From positions 2,170,001 to 2,234,000 of the forward strand of contig NZ_CP053381.1 in the NCBI RefSeq assembly GCF_017868775.1: a DNA stretch of 64,000 nt. Direction: 5' to 3'. The position numbers and the translations under genes were made by a program. This document shows, piece after piece, positions 47,454-56,564 of this stretch; position 1 is the stretch's first letter; the number at the start of each line of letters is the position of its first letter. The notes below the pieces were generated by a model that was not told the DNA's origin, searched no databases, and saw nothing but the letters and a program-made list of their open reading frames with translations. The DNA is from Billgrantia sulfidoxydans (GTDB lineage Bacteria; Pseudomonadota; Gammaproteobacteria; Pseudomonadales; Halomonadaceae).

Positions 47454-48662
47454 TCAGGCGTCCAGGCGCTCGAGGATGCAGGCGATGCCCTGGCCGACCC
47501 CGATGCACATGGTGACCAGGGCGTAGCGGCCGCCCTTGGCCTCCAGCTGTCGCAGTGCCGTCAGCGCCAGCCGCGCGCCGGAGGCACCCAGCGGATGGCC
47601 GATGGCGATGGCGCCGCCGTTGGCATTGAGGCGCTCGTCCTCGGCGGCGATGCCCAACTGCTTGATACAGCCCAGCACCTGCACGGCGAACGCCTCGTTG
47701 ATCTCGATCACGTCCATCTGCTCGAGGGAGAGGCCGGCCCGCGCCAGCGCCTTATGGCTGGCCGGCACCGGCCCCAGGCCCATCACCCTGGGAGGCACTC
47801 CGGCCACGGCGCTGGCGACGATACGCGCCCGCGGGGCGACGCCGGCGCGCTCCCCGGCGGCCAGGCTGCCGACGATCAGCGCCGCGGCGCCGTCGTTGAG
47901 GCCCGAAGCGTTGCCCGCGGTGACCACGCCGCCTTCGAACAGCGGCCCCAGCCGCGCCAGCTTGTCGGCGTCGGTACCCGGGCGAGGATGCTCGTCGCGG
48001 TCCACCGTCAGCGGCGGCTGCTTGCGCCCTTGGGGCACCTCGACGGCGAGCAGCTCGGCGTCGTAGAAACCACCGGCCTGGGCCTTGGCGTAGCGTGCCT
48101 GTGAGCGGGCGGCGAAGGCGTCGCTCGCCTCGCGGCCGATGTCGAGGTCGTGGGCCACGTTGTCGGCGGTCTCCGGCATGCTGTGGCTGCCGTACTCGCG
48201 GGCGATCCAGGGATTGGGGAAACGCGAGCCGATCACGGTGTCGTACAGCGGCTGGTTGCGGGCGAAGGGCGACTCCGCCTTGCCCAGCACGTAGGGCGCA
48301 CGGGACATCGACTCCACGCCCCCGGCCAGGAACAGCTCGCCTTCACCGAGGCGGGTGGCGCGGGCCGCGTCGATCACCGCGGCGAGACCGCTGCCGCACA
48401 GCCGGTTGACCGTCTGCGCCGCCACCTCGACCGGCAACCCGGCCAGCAGCCCCGCGTGGCGCGCCACGTTGCGCGAGTCTTCACCGGCCTGGTTGGTGCA
48501 GCCGGCGAGTACCTCCTCATAAGCCTCGGCGGCGAAGGCGTTGCGCTCGACCAGCGCCTTGAGCACCAGGCCGAGCAGGTCGTCGGGGCGCACCGCGGCG
48601 AGGCTGCCGCCATGGCGGCCGAAGGGCGTGCGCAGCCCGTCGAAGATATAGGCGTCTTGCAT
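47454..48662 (-). CDS. Acyl-CoA thiolase (PaaJ/PcaF-like)
   Basis: A 402-residue thiolase that splits a 3-oxoacyl-CoA with CoA. The active site is complete: nucleophilic Cys in NRLCGSGLAAV, His in NGGAIAIGHPLGASGARL and the second Cys in TMCIGVGQGIAC. Segments such as GGVESMSRAPYVLGKAESPF and PRVMGLGPVPASHKAL resemble 3-oxoadipyl-CoA thiolases (PaaJ, PcaF) more than FadA. ATG 48662 has AAGGAG eight bases upstream. It follows the PaaH-like gene by 20 bases. Its exact substrate is not decided by sequence. Confidence 0.88.
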   Translation of the reverse strand: MQDAYIFDGLRTPFGRHGGSLAAVRPDDLLGLVLKALVERNAFAAEAYEEVLAGCTNQAGEDSRNVARHAGLLAGLPVEVAAQTVNRLCGSGLAAVIDAARATRLGEGELFLAGGVESMSRAPYVLGKAESPFARNQPLYDTVIGSRFPNPWIAREYGSHSMPETADNVAHDLDIGREASDAFAARSQARYAKAQAGGFYDAELLAVEVPQGRKQPPLTVDRDEHPRPGTDADKLARLGPLFEGGVVTAGNASGLNDGAAALIVGSLAAGERAGVAPRARIVASAVAGVPPRVMGLGPVPASHKALARAGLSLEQMDVIEINEAFAVQVLGCIKQLGIAAEDERLNANGGAIAIGHPLGASGARLALTALRQLEAKGGRYALVTMCIGVGQGIACILERLDA

Positions 48663-48682
48663 GGCAAAGCTCCTTTGAGGCA

Positions 48683-50206
48683 TCAGGCCGCGGTCAGCGG
48701 TAGGCCAAGGGTGGCGCGACGGCGCAGCCACGGGCTGGCGCGGTAGCGCGGATCGCCGGTGGCGGCCAGCAGGTTGTCGAGGATGGTGAGGATGCGGCGG
48801 CTGCCGTAATGGTCGCCCATGGCGAGAGGTCCATGGGGGTAGCCCAGGCCTAGCTCCACGGCACGATCGATGGTGGGCGGTTCGGCCACGCCCTGCTGGG
48901 CGATCTCGCTGCCCACGTTGACGATGCATGCCACCACCCGCTGCAGCACGAAGCCGTTGCTGTCGCCGATGGCGCTGACCGCGGTGCCGTCGTGGCCCAG
49001 CAGGGCCATCGCGGCATTGCGGTAATCCGTCTGGGTGGCCGGCGTGGTCATCAGGGTGCGGCGACGATCGAGGCCGGCCAGCAGATCCACGGCCACGCAG
49101 CGTTCTGCGGGCAGGCCCAGGCGTAGGGAGCAGGCAGTGGCATCCTCGCCCAGCGGGGCGACCAGGCAGAGCGCCTCGGCCGAGGGTGTCTCGCCGCTCT
49201 CCAGCGGCCAACCCGCTTCGTTTATCAGCTCGCTGAGCTGCCGGCGGGCCTCGTCGTCCTCGGCGCCGATCCATACCGGACGTGGCGCGGCCTGGGGCAG
49301 CGGCGGCTCATCGGGCAGCTGTGGCTTGCCTTCCACGTAGCGGTAGAAACCTTCGCCGCTCTTGCGCCCGAGCAGGCCGGCCGTCAGCCGCTGGCGGGTC
49401 AGCGGCGAGGGGCGGAAGCGCGGCTCTTCGTAGTACTGGTGGTAGATCGATTCCATCACCGCGTGGGAGACGTCGAGCCCGGTAAGATCGAGCAGGGTGA
49501 ACGGCCCCATGCGGAAGCCGCCCTGGTCCACCAGGATGCGGTCGATGGTGGCGTGGTCGGTGACGCTCTCGCCAAGGATGCGCAGCGCCTCGGTGCCGAA
49601 GGCGCGTCCGGCGTGGTTGACCAGGAAACCCGGGGTGTCGGTGGCCCGGGCGGTGAAGTGTCCCATGGCCTGGCCCAGCGCCTCGACCCGTTCGGTCACT
49701 TCGGCGTCGGTGCGCAGCCCGGGGATGACCTCGACGATCTTCATCAGCGGTACCGGATTGAAGAAGTGAAAGCCGATGACGCGCTCGGGCCGACGGCAGG
49801 ACGACGCAATGGCGGTCACCGACAGCGACGAGGTGTTGGTGGCCAGTACCGCCTGGTCGCTCAGGATGCCCTCGAGCTCGGCGAACAGCGCCTGCTTGGC
49901 GTCGAGCTTCTCGACGATGGCCTCTACCACGATGTCGCAGCCGGCCAGGTCGTCCAGTGTCGCCGCTTCTCTCAGGCTGGCCCGATAGCGCTCGGCCTCG
50001 GTTTCGCTGAGACGCTGTTTCTGCACGCCGCGCGACCACATGCCGCCGATGAAATCCCGCGCCTCACTGACGGCGCCTTCGCGCAGATCGTGGAGATAGA
50101 CGGTCAGTCCGGCCTGGGCGGCGATCTGGGCAATGCCACGCCCCATGGCACCGGTACCGACGATACCCAGCGTCTGGAGAGAGGGGGTTGGCGTGTCGTT
50201 CGGCAT
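48683..50206 (-). CDS. 3-hydroxyacyl-CoA dehydrogenase (PaaH/PaaC-like)
   Basis: A 507-residue NAD-dependent dehydrogenase acting on 3-hydroxyacyl-CoA. N-terminal Rossmann motif GIVGTGAMGRGIAQIAAQAG, catalytic region VIGFHFFNPVPLMKIVEVI, and two C-terminal 3HCDH helical domains (DTPGFLVNHAGRAF near 190 and the second with GNSNGFVLQR-like GDSNGFVLQRVVACIVN near 430). This two-C-domain layout matches PaaH/PaaC. First gene of the minus-strand operon, directly behind the operator-bracketed promoter. It supplies the dehydrogenase activity that the hydratase at 55080-56507 seems to have lost. Confidence 0.9.
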   Translation of the reverse strand: MPNDTPTPSLQTLGIVGTGAMGRGIAQIAAQAGLTVYLHDLREGAVSEARDFIGGMWSRGVQKQRLSETEAERYRASLREAATLDDLAGCDIVVEAIVEKLDAKQALFAELEGILSDQAVLATNTSSLSVTAIASSCRRPERVIGFHFFNPVPLMKIVEVIPGLRTDAEVTERVEALGQAMGHFTARATDTPGFLVNHAGRAFGTEALRILGESVTDHATIDRILVDQGGFRMGPFTLLDLTGLDVSHAVMESIYHQYYEEPRFRPSPLTRQRLTAGLLGRKSGEGFYRYVEGKPQLPDEPPLPQAAPRPVWIGAEDDEARRQLSELINEAGWPLESGETPSAEALCLVAPLGEDATACSLRLGLPAERCVAVDLLAGLDRRRTLMTTPATQTDYRNAAMALLGHDGTAVSAIGDSNGFVLQRVVACIVNVGSEIAQQGVAEPPTIDRAVELGLGYPHGPLAMGDHYGSRRILTILDNLLAATGDPRYRASPWLRRRATLGLPLTAA

Positions 50207-50231
50207 GAGTCTATCCTCTTTATCACTTTTA

Positions 50232-50246
50232 TTTCGCTTGGCGGAA
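50232..50246. promoter_or_regulatory. Shared 15-bp operator, copy 1 (downstream of the dehydrogenase promoter)
   Basis: TTTCGCTTGGCGGAA, a near-perfect dyad (TTyCGC / GCGGAA). It lies 23 bases beyond the -10 box of the minus-strand promoter, at about +17 to +31, a repressor position. See the related copies at 50316, 59845 and 59930. Confidence 0.7.
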
Positions 50247-50269
50247 TGCTGTTCCGTATATTGACTGCC

Positions 50270-50298
50270 ATCCTAGGCTATGCAACATTGCCTGACAA
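50270..50298 (-). promoter_or_regulatory. Promoter of the dehydrogenase-thiolase(-iclR) operon
   Basis: Read on the minus strand: -35 TTGTCA (50298-50293), 17-base spacer, -10 TAGGAT (50275-50270). The start codon is at 50206. The promoter is bracketed by the two operator copies. Confidence 0.7.
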
Positions 50299-50315
50299 CT
50301 TAATGCGGTTTTCCA

Positions 50316-50330
50316 TTCTGCTATGCGAAA
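50316..50330. promoter_or_regulatory. Shared 15-bp operator, copy 2 (upstream)
   Basis: TTCTGCTATGCGAAA, a weaker dyad of the same pattern, 84 bases from copy 1. It lies 17 bases upstream of the minus-strand -35 box and about 109 bases before the divergent acyl-CoA dehydrogenase start, so it can serve both directions. Confidence 0.6.
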
Positions 50331-50438
50331 TTAAGGCAGGTGAGACCTGTCATTTCAAGGGCTTCGTTGCTCTTGGTCATTCCGTAGCTCTTAACCAAAG
50401 TATCTGACAGCCAGCCGCCACCTGCGTGAGGACATGCC

Positions 50439-51590
50439 ATGATTCGCGACCCCGAACTGCTCGATCAGCTCATCGATACCATTTCCCGCTTCGTGCGCGA
50501 GCGCTTGATTCCCAACGAGGCACGCCTGGCGGAAGAGGACGCGGTGCCGCAGGAACTGCTCGAGGAGATGAAAGAGATCGGCCTGTTCGGCCTGTCGATC
50601 CCCGAGGAGTACGGCGGGCTGGAGCTGACCATGGAGGAGGAGGCACTGGTGGCGATGGAGCTCGGCAAGACCTCGCCGGCCTTCCGCTCGGTGTTCGGTA
50701 CCAACAACGGCATCGGCGCCCAGGGGATCCTGATCGATGGCACTCCGGAACAGAAGGCGAAGTACGTACCGCGCCTGGCCACCGGCGAACTGCTCAGTGC
50801 CTTCTGTCTCACCGAGCCCGATTCCGGCTCCGACGCGGCGAGTCTGCGGACCACCGCGATACGCGACGGCGACCACTACGTGCTCAACGGCACCAAGCGC
50901 TTCATCACCAACGGCCCCGAGGCCGATGTCTTCACCGTGATGGCACGTACCGATCCGAGCCACAAGGGCGCCGGAGGTATCACTGCCTTCATCGTCGAGG
51001 GCGACACGCCGGGGCTCAAGCGCGGACCGGCCGACAACAAGATGGGCCAGAAAGGGGCGCATACCTGCGACATCATCTTCGAGGACTGCCGGGTGCCGGC
51101 CGAGAATATCATCGGCGGTCGCGAGGGGCAGGGCTTCAAGACCGCGATGAAGGTGCTCGACCGTGGGCGCCTGCACATTTCGGCAGTGTGCGTGGGAGTG
51201 GCCGAACGCCTCGTCGAGGAGTCGCTCCACTACGCCATCGAACGCAAGCAGTTCGGCGTGCCGCTGGCCGAGCATCAGCTGGTGCAGGCGATGCTCGCCG
51301 ACAGCAAGACCGAGGCCTACGCCGGCCGCACCATGGTGCTCGATGCGGCCCGGCGCAAGGATGCCGGCGAGAACGTTTCCACCCTGGCGTCGTGCTGCAA
51401 GCTGTTCTGCGCCGAGATGGTGGGCCGGGTAGCCGATCGCGCGGTTCAGGTCCACGGTGGCGCCGGCTACATGGCGGAATATGCGGTGGAACGTTTCTAT
51501 CGCGACGTGCGGCTGTTCCGCATCTACGAGGGCACCACCCAGATCCAGCAGCTGGTGATCGCACGCAACATGGTGCGGGAGGTGACCTGA
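50439..51590 (+). CDS. Acyl-CoA dehydrogenase
   Basis: A 383-residue FAD enzyme that introduces the 2,3 double bond into an acyl-CoA. Family signatures: CLTEPDSGSDAASLRTTA, DRGRLHISAVCVGVAERLV, and the C-terminal QVHGGAGYMAEYAVERFYRD followed by RIYEGTTQIQQLVIARNM, whose Glu is the usual catalytic base. ATG 50439 is 11 bases from a GTGAGGA-like RBS. It is first of four overlapping genes on the plus strand and divergent from the dehydrogenase operon. Sequence fits a short/medium- or branched-chain enzyme; substrate open. Confidence 0.92.
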   Translation: MIRDPELLDQLIDTISRFVRERLIPNEARLAEEDAVPQELLEEMKEIGLFGLSIPEEYGGLELTMEEEALVAMELGKTSPAFRSVFGTNNGIGAQGILIDGTPEQKAKYVPRLATGELLSAFCLTEPDSGSDAASLRTTAIRDGDHYVLNGTKRFITNGPEADVFTVMARTDPSHKGAGGITAFIVEGDTPGLKRGPADNKMGQKGAHTCDIIFEDCRVPAENIIGGREGQGFKTAMKVLDRGRLHISAVCVGVAERLVEESLHYAIERKQFGVPLAEHQLVQAMLADSKTEAYAGRTMVLDAARRKDAGENVSTLASCCKLFCAEMVGRVADRAVQVHGGAGYMAEYAVERFYRDVRLFRIYEGTTQIQQLVIARNMVREVT

Positions 51591-53233
51591 TGGCGCTCGA
51601 TGGCGAGCGGGGGGCTCACGCAACTGAGCGCCAATCCCTCTCGGTACCCCGCCAGGCACCCGATGAGACGATCTTCGGTCGCCAGGCGAGCGAGCTGGTG
51701 GCCGAGCTGCCCGAGCGCTTGAGTACCCGCGTGCTGGAGAACGCCGAGCGGCTGGCCGAATGGCCGGCGCTGGTCGACGGCGAAGTGCGCTGGCGCTATG
51801 CCGAGCTGGGCGGCGAGATACGCGCCGCCGCCGAGTGGCTCGATGCGCTGGGCATTCGCCCCGGCGATCGCATCATGACCGTGAGCGAGAACTGTCGGGC
51901 GCTGGTCGTGCTGCTGCTGGCGGCGAGCGAACGTGATGTCTGGGTGGCCATCGTCAACTCGCGGCTCTCGGCCCAGGAGATCGATGCCATTCGCGACAAC
52001 TGCCAGCCGCGGCGGATCTTCTATACCAGCGAGGCGTCTCCCGACGCCGAAGCCCACGGTCGGCGCCACGGCGCCGAGCCGTTCGCGCACCCCTCACTGG
52101 GTCGGCTCGGGCTGTCACCGCTGGCCGAGGTCGAACCGGAGCCGGTCGCGACCGATGGCGCCGACCAGGTCGCCGCGATGATCTACACCTCGGGCACCAC
52201 CGGCACGCCCAAGGGCGTGATGCTGACGCATCGCGGCATTCTCTACATCGCTGCGCTCTCCGGCGGCATGCGCCACCTGTGCGAAGGCGAGCGGGTCTAC
52301 GGCGTGCTGCCGATGTCCCACGTGTTCGGCCTGTCGTCGGTGTGCATGGGCTCGCTCTACAACGGTGCCTGCCTCTACTGCGTGCCGCGCTTCGATGCTC
52401 CCGCCATGCTGGCGGCCCTGGAACAGGAGCGCATCACCGTGCTGCAGGGCGTACCGGCCATGTTCGCGCGCATGCTCGAGACGCTGCGTCGCGAGGGGCG
52501 CTCGCTCGCGGCCCCTGCGCTGCGCTACATCTCTGCCGGCGGTTCGCCGCTCGACGGCGACCTCAAGCGCCGGGTACAGGCGCTGTTCGGACTCACGCTG
52601 CACAACGGCTACGGCCTCACCGAGGCGAGTCCGACCATCAGCCAGACCCGCATCGACGACAGCTTCGACAGCAACACCGTGGGGCGCGTGCTGCCGCTGC
52701 TGGAGTATCGCCTCGAGCCGCTGGGCGATGCCGGCGAGGACGAGCCCGACCATGCCGGCGCCGGCGAGCTGTGGGTGCGCGGTCCCAACGTGATGAAGGG
52801 CTACTTCCGCCAGCCGGCGGCTACCCGTGCCTGCCTGACCGAGGACGGCTGGCTCAATACCGGCGATATCGCCCGCTTCGACGACGACGATCAGCTCTAC
52901 ATCGTCGGCCGCAGTAAGGAGCTGATCATCCGCTCCGGCTTCAACATCTATCCGCCCGACGTCGAGGCGGTGATCAACGAGCACCCCGACGTGACCCTCT
53001 CGGCGGTGGTGGGGCGCCAGGTGGAAGGCAACGAGGAGGTGGTCGCCTTCATCCAGTGCGAACCCGGTGCCAGGGCTGATGAAGAGGCGCTCAAGGCCTT
53101 CATCGCCGAGCGCCTGGCACCCTACAAGCGGCCGACGCGACTAGTACTGATGGACGCGCTGCCGGCCACCGCCAGCGGCAAGATCCTCAAGGGGCGTCTG
53201 CGCGAGCTGGCCAACCGCGAGGGGGCGGCATGA
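51590..53233 (+). CDS. Acyl-CoA synthetase (AMP-forming)
   Basis: A 547-residue ANL-superfamily ligase that activates a carboxylic acid to its CoA thioester. Core motifs: YTSGTTGTPKGVMLTH (P-loop), NGYGLTEASPT, GWLNTGDIARFDDDDQLYIV, GRSKELIIRSGFNIYP and the catalytic Lys in PATASGKILKGRLREL. The start at ATG 51590 overlaps the dehydrogenase stop (TGATG); a longer frame through the dehydrogenase is a reading artefact. It provides the entry step for the substrate brought in by the cluster's transporters. Confidence 0.92.
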   Translation: MALDGERGAHATERQSLSVPRQAPDETIFGRQASELVAELPERLSTRVLENAERLAEWPALVDGEVRWRYAELGGEIRAAAEWLDALGIRPGDRIMTVSENCRALVVLLLAASERDVWVAIVNSRLSAQEIDAIRDNCQPRRIFYTSEASPDAEAHGRRHGAEPFAHPSLGRLGLSPLAEVEPEPVATDGADQVAAMIYTSGTTGTPKGVMLTHRGILYIAALSGGMRHLCEGERVYGVLPMSHVFGLSSVCMGSLYNGACLYCVPRFDAPAMLAALEQERITVLQGVPAMFARMLETLRREGRSLAAPALRYISAGGSPLDGDLKRRVQALFGLTLHNGYGLTEASPTISQTRIDDSFDSNTVGRVLPLLEYRLEPLGDAGEDEPDHAGAGELWVRGPNVMKGYFRQPAATRACLTEDGWLNTGDIARFDDDDQLYIVGRSKELIIRSGFNIYPPDVEAVINEHPDVTLSAVVGRQVEGNEEVVAFIQCEPGARADEEALKAFIAERLAPYKRPTRLVLMDALPATASGKILKGRLRELANREGAA

Positions 53234-53655
53234 GCGAATCCAGCCAGTCGCCCCTGATGGGCTACCACGAGCTGCTCGGCCTGCGGGTGGTGGAGTGGTC
53301 GGAAGGGGTCGCCGTGGTCGAGCTGGTGGCCGATGAGCGCCACCTCAACCGCAGCGGCATCGTGCACGGCGGGGTGCTCACTTCGATGCTCGACAGCGCT
53401 CTGAGTCTCGCCGGGCTCTACTGCGAGCTGCCTGGCCGAGTAAGGCGCGGGATGACCCTGTCGCTCACGACCACCTTCGTCGGGCCTGCCGGTCCAGGCC
53501 TGCTGCGTGCCACCGGCAGGGTGCGCGGCGGCGGGCGCAAGGTCTACATGGCCAGTGGCGAGGTCACCGGCCGCGGGGGCGAGCTGGTGGCGATGGCCGA
53601 AGGTGCGTTTCGTCGGCGCGCTGGCAGCGAGTCGCCGGAGGGTGTCCCCGAGTGA
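53230..53655 (+). CDS. Hotdog-fold acyl-CoA thioesterase (PaaI-like)
   Basis: A 141-residue hotdog protein with the PaaI/4HBT signature NRSGIVHGGVLTSMLDSALS (HGG...D). It overlaps the synthetase by four bases and the next gene by four bases. Probable role: hydrolysing stalled or dead-end CoA esters of the pathway to free CoA, as PaaI does in phenylacetate catabolism. Confidence 0.85.
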   Translation: MSESSQSPLMGYHELLGLRVVEWSEGVAVVELVADERHLNRSGIVHGGVLTSMLDSALSLAGLYCELPGRVRRGMTLSLTTTFVGPAGPGLLRATGRVRGGGRKVYMASGEVTGRGGELVAMAEGAFRRRAGSESPEGVPE

Positions 53656-55064
53656 CACCGGCACGGCTGCGTGCCAGCCTGCTGGTGTTGGTGACCCTGG
53701 CGACCCTCGGCCACCTGGTATTCACCAGCGCCTGGCTGCAGGGCATCGCAGCATTGGCGCTGGCCCTCTATCTGGCCGGCGTGACCCGGCACCTGTCGTC
53801 CATGGCGCGCTGGCTGCTTGCCGCGGCCGCCGCGCTGAGCGTGGTCGTCCTATGGCGCAGCGATACTCCCGGTAGACTGCTGTTCGAGGCGGCCGGCCGC
53901 TTCGCCTTCTTTGCCACCTTCGTGGTGGCGCTCAGCCTGCTGCGCCTGCCCGCCTATCGCTCACGTCTGGTGCGGCGCTGCGGCGAGGCGATGCTGCTGC
54001 AGCCGCCGGGACGGCGCTACCCGATCCTCTCGGCCGGTTCGGCGCTGTTCGGCATCATCCTCAATATCGGCGTACTCAACCTGTTCGCCGGCATGATCGA
54101 GAAGAGCAATACCCTGGCGGCGGCCCAGGGCCGCGCCTGGGTGCGACAAGTACGCCAGCGACGGATGATGCTGGCCCTGCTGCGCGGCTTCTCGCTGGCC
54201 CCACTGATCTCGCCCATGGGCATCGGTGTAGCAGTGGTGCTCTCCAACCTGCCCGAGCTGCGTTGGCTCGACCTCGCCCCCTATGTGATCGGTGCCGCGC
54301 TGCTCATCTTCCTGGTGGGGTGGGGCGTCGATCATGTCACCGGCCCGCATCCCGCTCATGTCAGCGGTCCGGCCCCTGCCTCGCGACGCACGTCGCACCC
54401 GGCTCCCTCGGCGGCGCCGTTGGGGCAGTTCTGCCTGCTGCTGTTGGGTGTCGTCTCACTGGTGTTCCTGCTGGCCTGGGCGCTGCAGGTGCGGCTGCCC
54501 ATCGCCGTGCTGATGGGCGCACCGCTTGCGGCGATCACCTGGCTCGCCTGGCAGAGGCGGCGGCTCGGCATGCTGGGCGCACCGGCGGCGCTGGCCAGCT
54601 TGCATCGTCAGTTGCCGTGGCTGCTGGCACCGAGTGCCAACGAGGTCGTGGTACTGGGGGCGGCAGGCTACCTGGGCCACCTGTGCGTGGCGCTGGTGCC
54701 GGTGGAGAGCCTCGGGCCGCTGCTGGCTGCGGTGCAGCCGCTGGGGGCGTCCAACGCCGTGCTGGCCATGTTGCTGGTGATGGGGCTGGCCCAGGTCGGC
54801 ATCAATCCCATCGTCACCGTGACGCTGCTCGTGGGACTGGTGCCGACGCTGCCCATCGACGGGCTGCCGCCGGCACTGCTCGGGGCATCGCTGATGGTGG
54901 GCTGGGCGCTGGCGATGATGTCATCGCCGATGACGGCCTCGATGCTGATCCTGTCGCGCTTCACCGGGGTCGCGTCGAGCCGCATCGGCTATCGCTGGAA
55001 TGCGCGCTTCCTGCTCGCCTGTATCCCGCTGCTGGCCGGTTGGTTCCTGCTCGCGGCCTGGTAA
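53652..55064 (+). CDS. Unrecognised polytopic membrane protein, possible organic-acid transporter
   Basis: A 470-residue protein with about 11-12 hydrophobic segments that I cannot name. Start GTG 53652 overlaps the thioesterase stop. Features: paired segments AGSALFGIILNIGVLNLFAG and LISPMGIGVAVVLSNLPELRW in the first half, and GLAQVGINPIVTVTLLVGLVP with LMVGWALAMMSSPMTASML in the second. The Asn-Pro and Ser-Ser-Pro re-entrant-like turns recall the ion-transporter (DASS/CitM) superfamily. A central Pro/Ser-rich loop joins the halves. As last gene of the ligase operon it may export or import the pathway substrate. Confidence 0.7.
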   Translation: MTPARLRASLLVLVTLATLGHLVFTSAWLQGIAALALALYLAGVTRHLSSMARWLLAAAAALSVVVLWRSDTPGRLLFEAAGRFAFFATFVVALSLLRLPAYRSRLVRRCGEAMLLQPPGRRYPILSAGSALFGIILNIGVLNLFAGMIEKSNTLAAAQGRAWVRQVRQRRMMLALLRGFSLAPLISPMGIGVAVVLSNLPELRWLDLAPYVIGAALLIFLVGWGVDHVTGPHPAHVSGPAPASRRTSHPAPSAAPLGQFCLLLLGVVSLVFLLAWALQVRLPIAVLMGAPLAAITWLAWQRRRLGMLGAPAALASLHRQLPWLLAPSANEVVVLGAAGYLGHLCVALVPVESLGPLLAAVQPLGASNAVLAMLLVMGLAQVGINPIVTVTLLVGLVPTLPIDGLPPALLGASLMVGWALAMMSSPMTASMLILSRFTGVASSRIGYRWNARFLLACIPLLAGWFLLAAW

Positions 55065-55079
55065 TGACTTGTGCTGCCT

Positions 55080-56507
55080 TTAGCCGTGCCGCTCTTCTAC
55101 CGCCAAGCTGGCCTGCCGGTGTGGGCCGCCCAAATGGCGAGGGTAGCCCAGTGCCTCGATGGCGAGCAGGTCGATGTCGCTCGCGCGGTAGGCCCAGCCA
55201 CGTTCGGCCAGCATCAGGCTCGCCGCTTCCATGGCGGCGTGAGGATTGGCGTCGTCGTCCCATGCGGCTTGCGCCAGGGTGGCGAGCAGGCTGCCCTGCC
55301 GGCTGACCGCCACTTCCTGGCGTAGCGCCTTGAGCAGATTGGCCACGGCCTGCTGGCGAGCGGCATCGGCGCGCAGTGCCACCAGCTCGGCCAGGCTGCC
55401 CTCGGCAGGTACGACCAGCGCCAGGTCGGCGTCGAGGCTGTCGAGATCGTGCGCCGCTTCCACATCGCGCAAGGCGATACGCAGGCAGTGGGCCGGGCAG
55501 GTCGCATCGGCTCCGGCAGCGATGAGACAGGCCTGGGTGGCGTCGTCTGCCCGCTCGTTGAGTTCGATACCGGCCCGCTCGGCCTTGTTCCTGAGTTTGT
55601 CGTACAGGGGATGTTCGCCGAGCAGGGCCAGGCGCGTCAGGGCGGAGGCCTCGCCCGCCTCTGGCACCTTGTGCGGCGCACGGGCGGCGAAGAAGGCGTG
55701 GATCAGGCCGGCGCGCTGGGGCGACTCCATGCAGGAAAGGAACAGCTCGCGCTCGCGGCGCAGCCCTTCGGCCAGGCTGCCCTCGCTGCTGGCGGCGATG
55801 GCCTCGAGGCAGCGGAAGGGGGAGTAGAGCTCCGGCACCTCGCTTTCCAGCTTGGCGCGGTAGCGTTCGATGACTTCGGGATCGGCCGCTGGCGGCGGCA
55901 GCTCGCCGGTGACTCGCGCCCTGCGCGTGCCTGACAGCACGTCGCGCGCCGCCGCCAGTCCCGCCTCCAAGGGGTCGTCGAGCTCGAGCACGGCGTCGAC
56001 GATGCCCAGCGACAGGGCCTCGTCGGCGGGGGCGAAGCGTCCGCTGGTGATCAGGTCCAGGGCGGCTTCGACGCCGGCCAGTCGCGGCAGCCGCTGGGTA
56101 CCGCCGGCACCGGGCAGCAGCCCCAGCTTGACCTCGGGCAGGCCCACCCTGGTGCCCGGCAGCGCCACGCGCAACTGGCAGCCCATCGCAACCTCCAGCC
56201 CGCCGCCCAGCGCCGTGCCGTGCAGCACGGCAACGATGGGCTTGGCGCTGGCCTCGAGATGGGCGATCACCTGCGGCAAGATCGGTGCCTGTGGGGGCTT
56301 GCCGAATTCGCGGATGTCGGCCCCGGCGATGAAGGTGCGGCCGCGGGCGAGAAGCACCAGTACCTGAGCCTGGGGATCATCGTTGCCCTGACTGACGGCC
56401 TCCATCACTCCCTGTCGCACGGCCTGGCCCAGGGCGTTGACCGGCGGATTGTCGATGATGATCACGCCAATCTCGTCGTGGCGCTGGTAGGTGACGGGGG
56501 ACGTCAT
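55080..56507 (-). CDS. Enoyl-CoA hydratase with vestigial 3-hydroxyacyl-CoA dehydrogenase C-terminus
   Basis: A 475-residue protein related to the N-terminal half of FadB/FadJ. The hydratase domain (1-190) is intact: [25 protein letters not shown] and [20 protein letters not shown] with both catalytic Glu. The fold continues as in FadB up to [26 protein letters not shown]. There the NAD-binding domain with GxGxxG is missing. About 170 residues follow that still end like the last dehydrogenase domain ([21 protein letters not shown]). Full-length relatives are about 700 residues. Codon use is normal and the frame open, so it is a stable gene, not a fresh deletion. Confidence 0.8.
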   Translation of the reverse strand: MTSPVTYQRHDEIGVIIIDNPPVNALGQAVRQGVMEAVSQGNDDPQAQVLVLLARGRTFIAGADIREFGKPPQAPILPQVIAHLEASAKPIVAVLHGTALGGGLEVAMGCQLRVALPGTRVGLPEVKLGLLPGAGGTQRLPRLAGVEAALDLITSGRFAPADEALSLGIVDAVLELDDPLEAGLAAARDVLSGTRRARVTGELPPPAADPEVIERYRAKLESEVPELYSPFRCLEAIAASSEGSLAEGLRRERELFLSCMESPQRAGLIHAFFAARAPHKVPEAGEASALTRLALLGEHPLYDKLRNKAERAGIELNERADDATQACLIAAGADATCPAHCLRIALRDVEAAHDLDSLDADLALVVPAEGSLAELVALRADAARQQAVANLLKALRQEVAVSRQGSLLATLAQAAWDDDANPHAAMEAASLMLAERGWAYRASDIDLLAIEALGYPRHLGGPHRQASLAVEERHG

Positions 56508-56564
56508 GCGGTATGGCTCCCTATGTCAGGCATCGGTTCTAATGAATGGTACATGCACGCAACC

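Noticed and set aside
47454..49274. N-terminal extension of the thiolase to 606 residues
   Set aside because: The extension is a frame of the dehydrogenase gene and lacks domain similarity; ATG 48662 has a clear RBS.
50426..53233. Open frame that could suggest a 935-residue fusion ending in the acyl-CoA synthetase
   Set aside because: The first 388 codons are another frame of the acyl-CoA dehydrogenase; the synthetase starts at 51590 with a coupled ATG.
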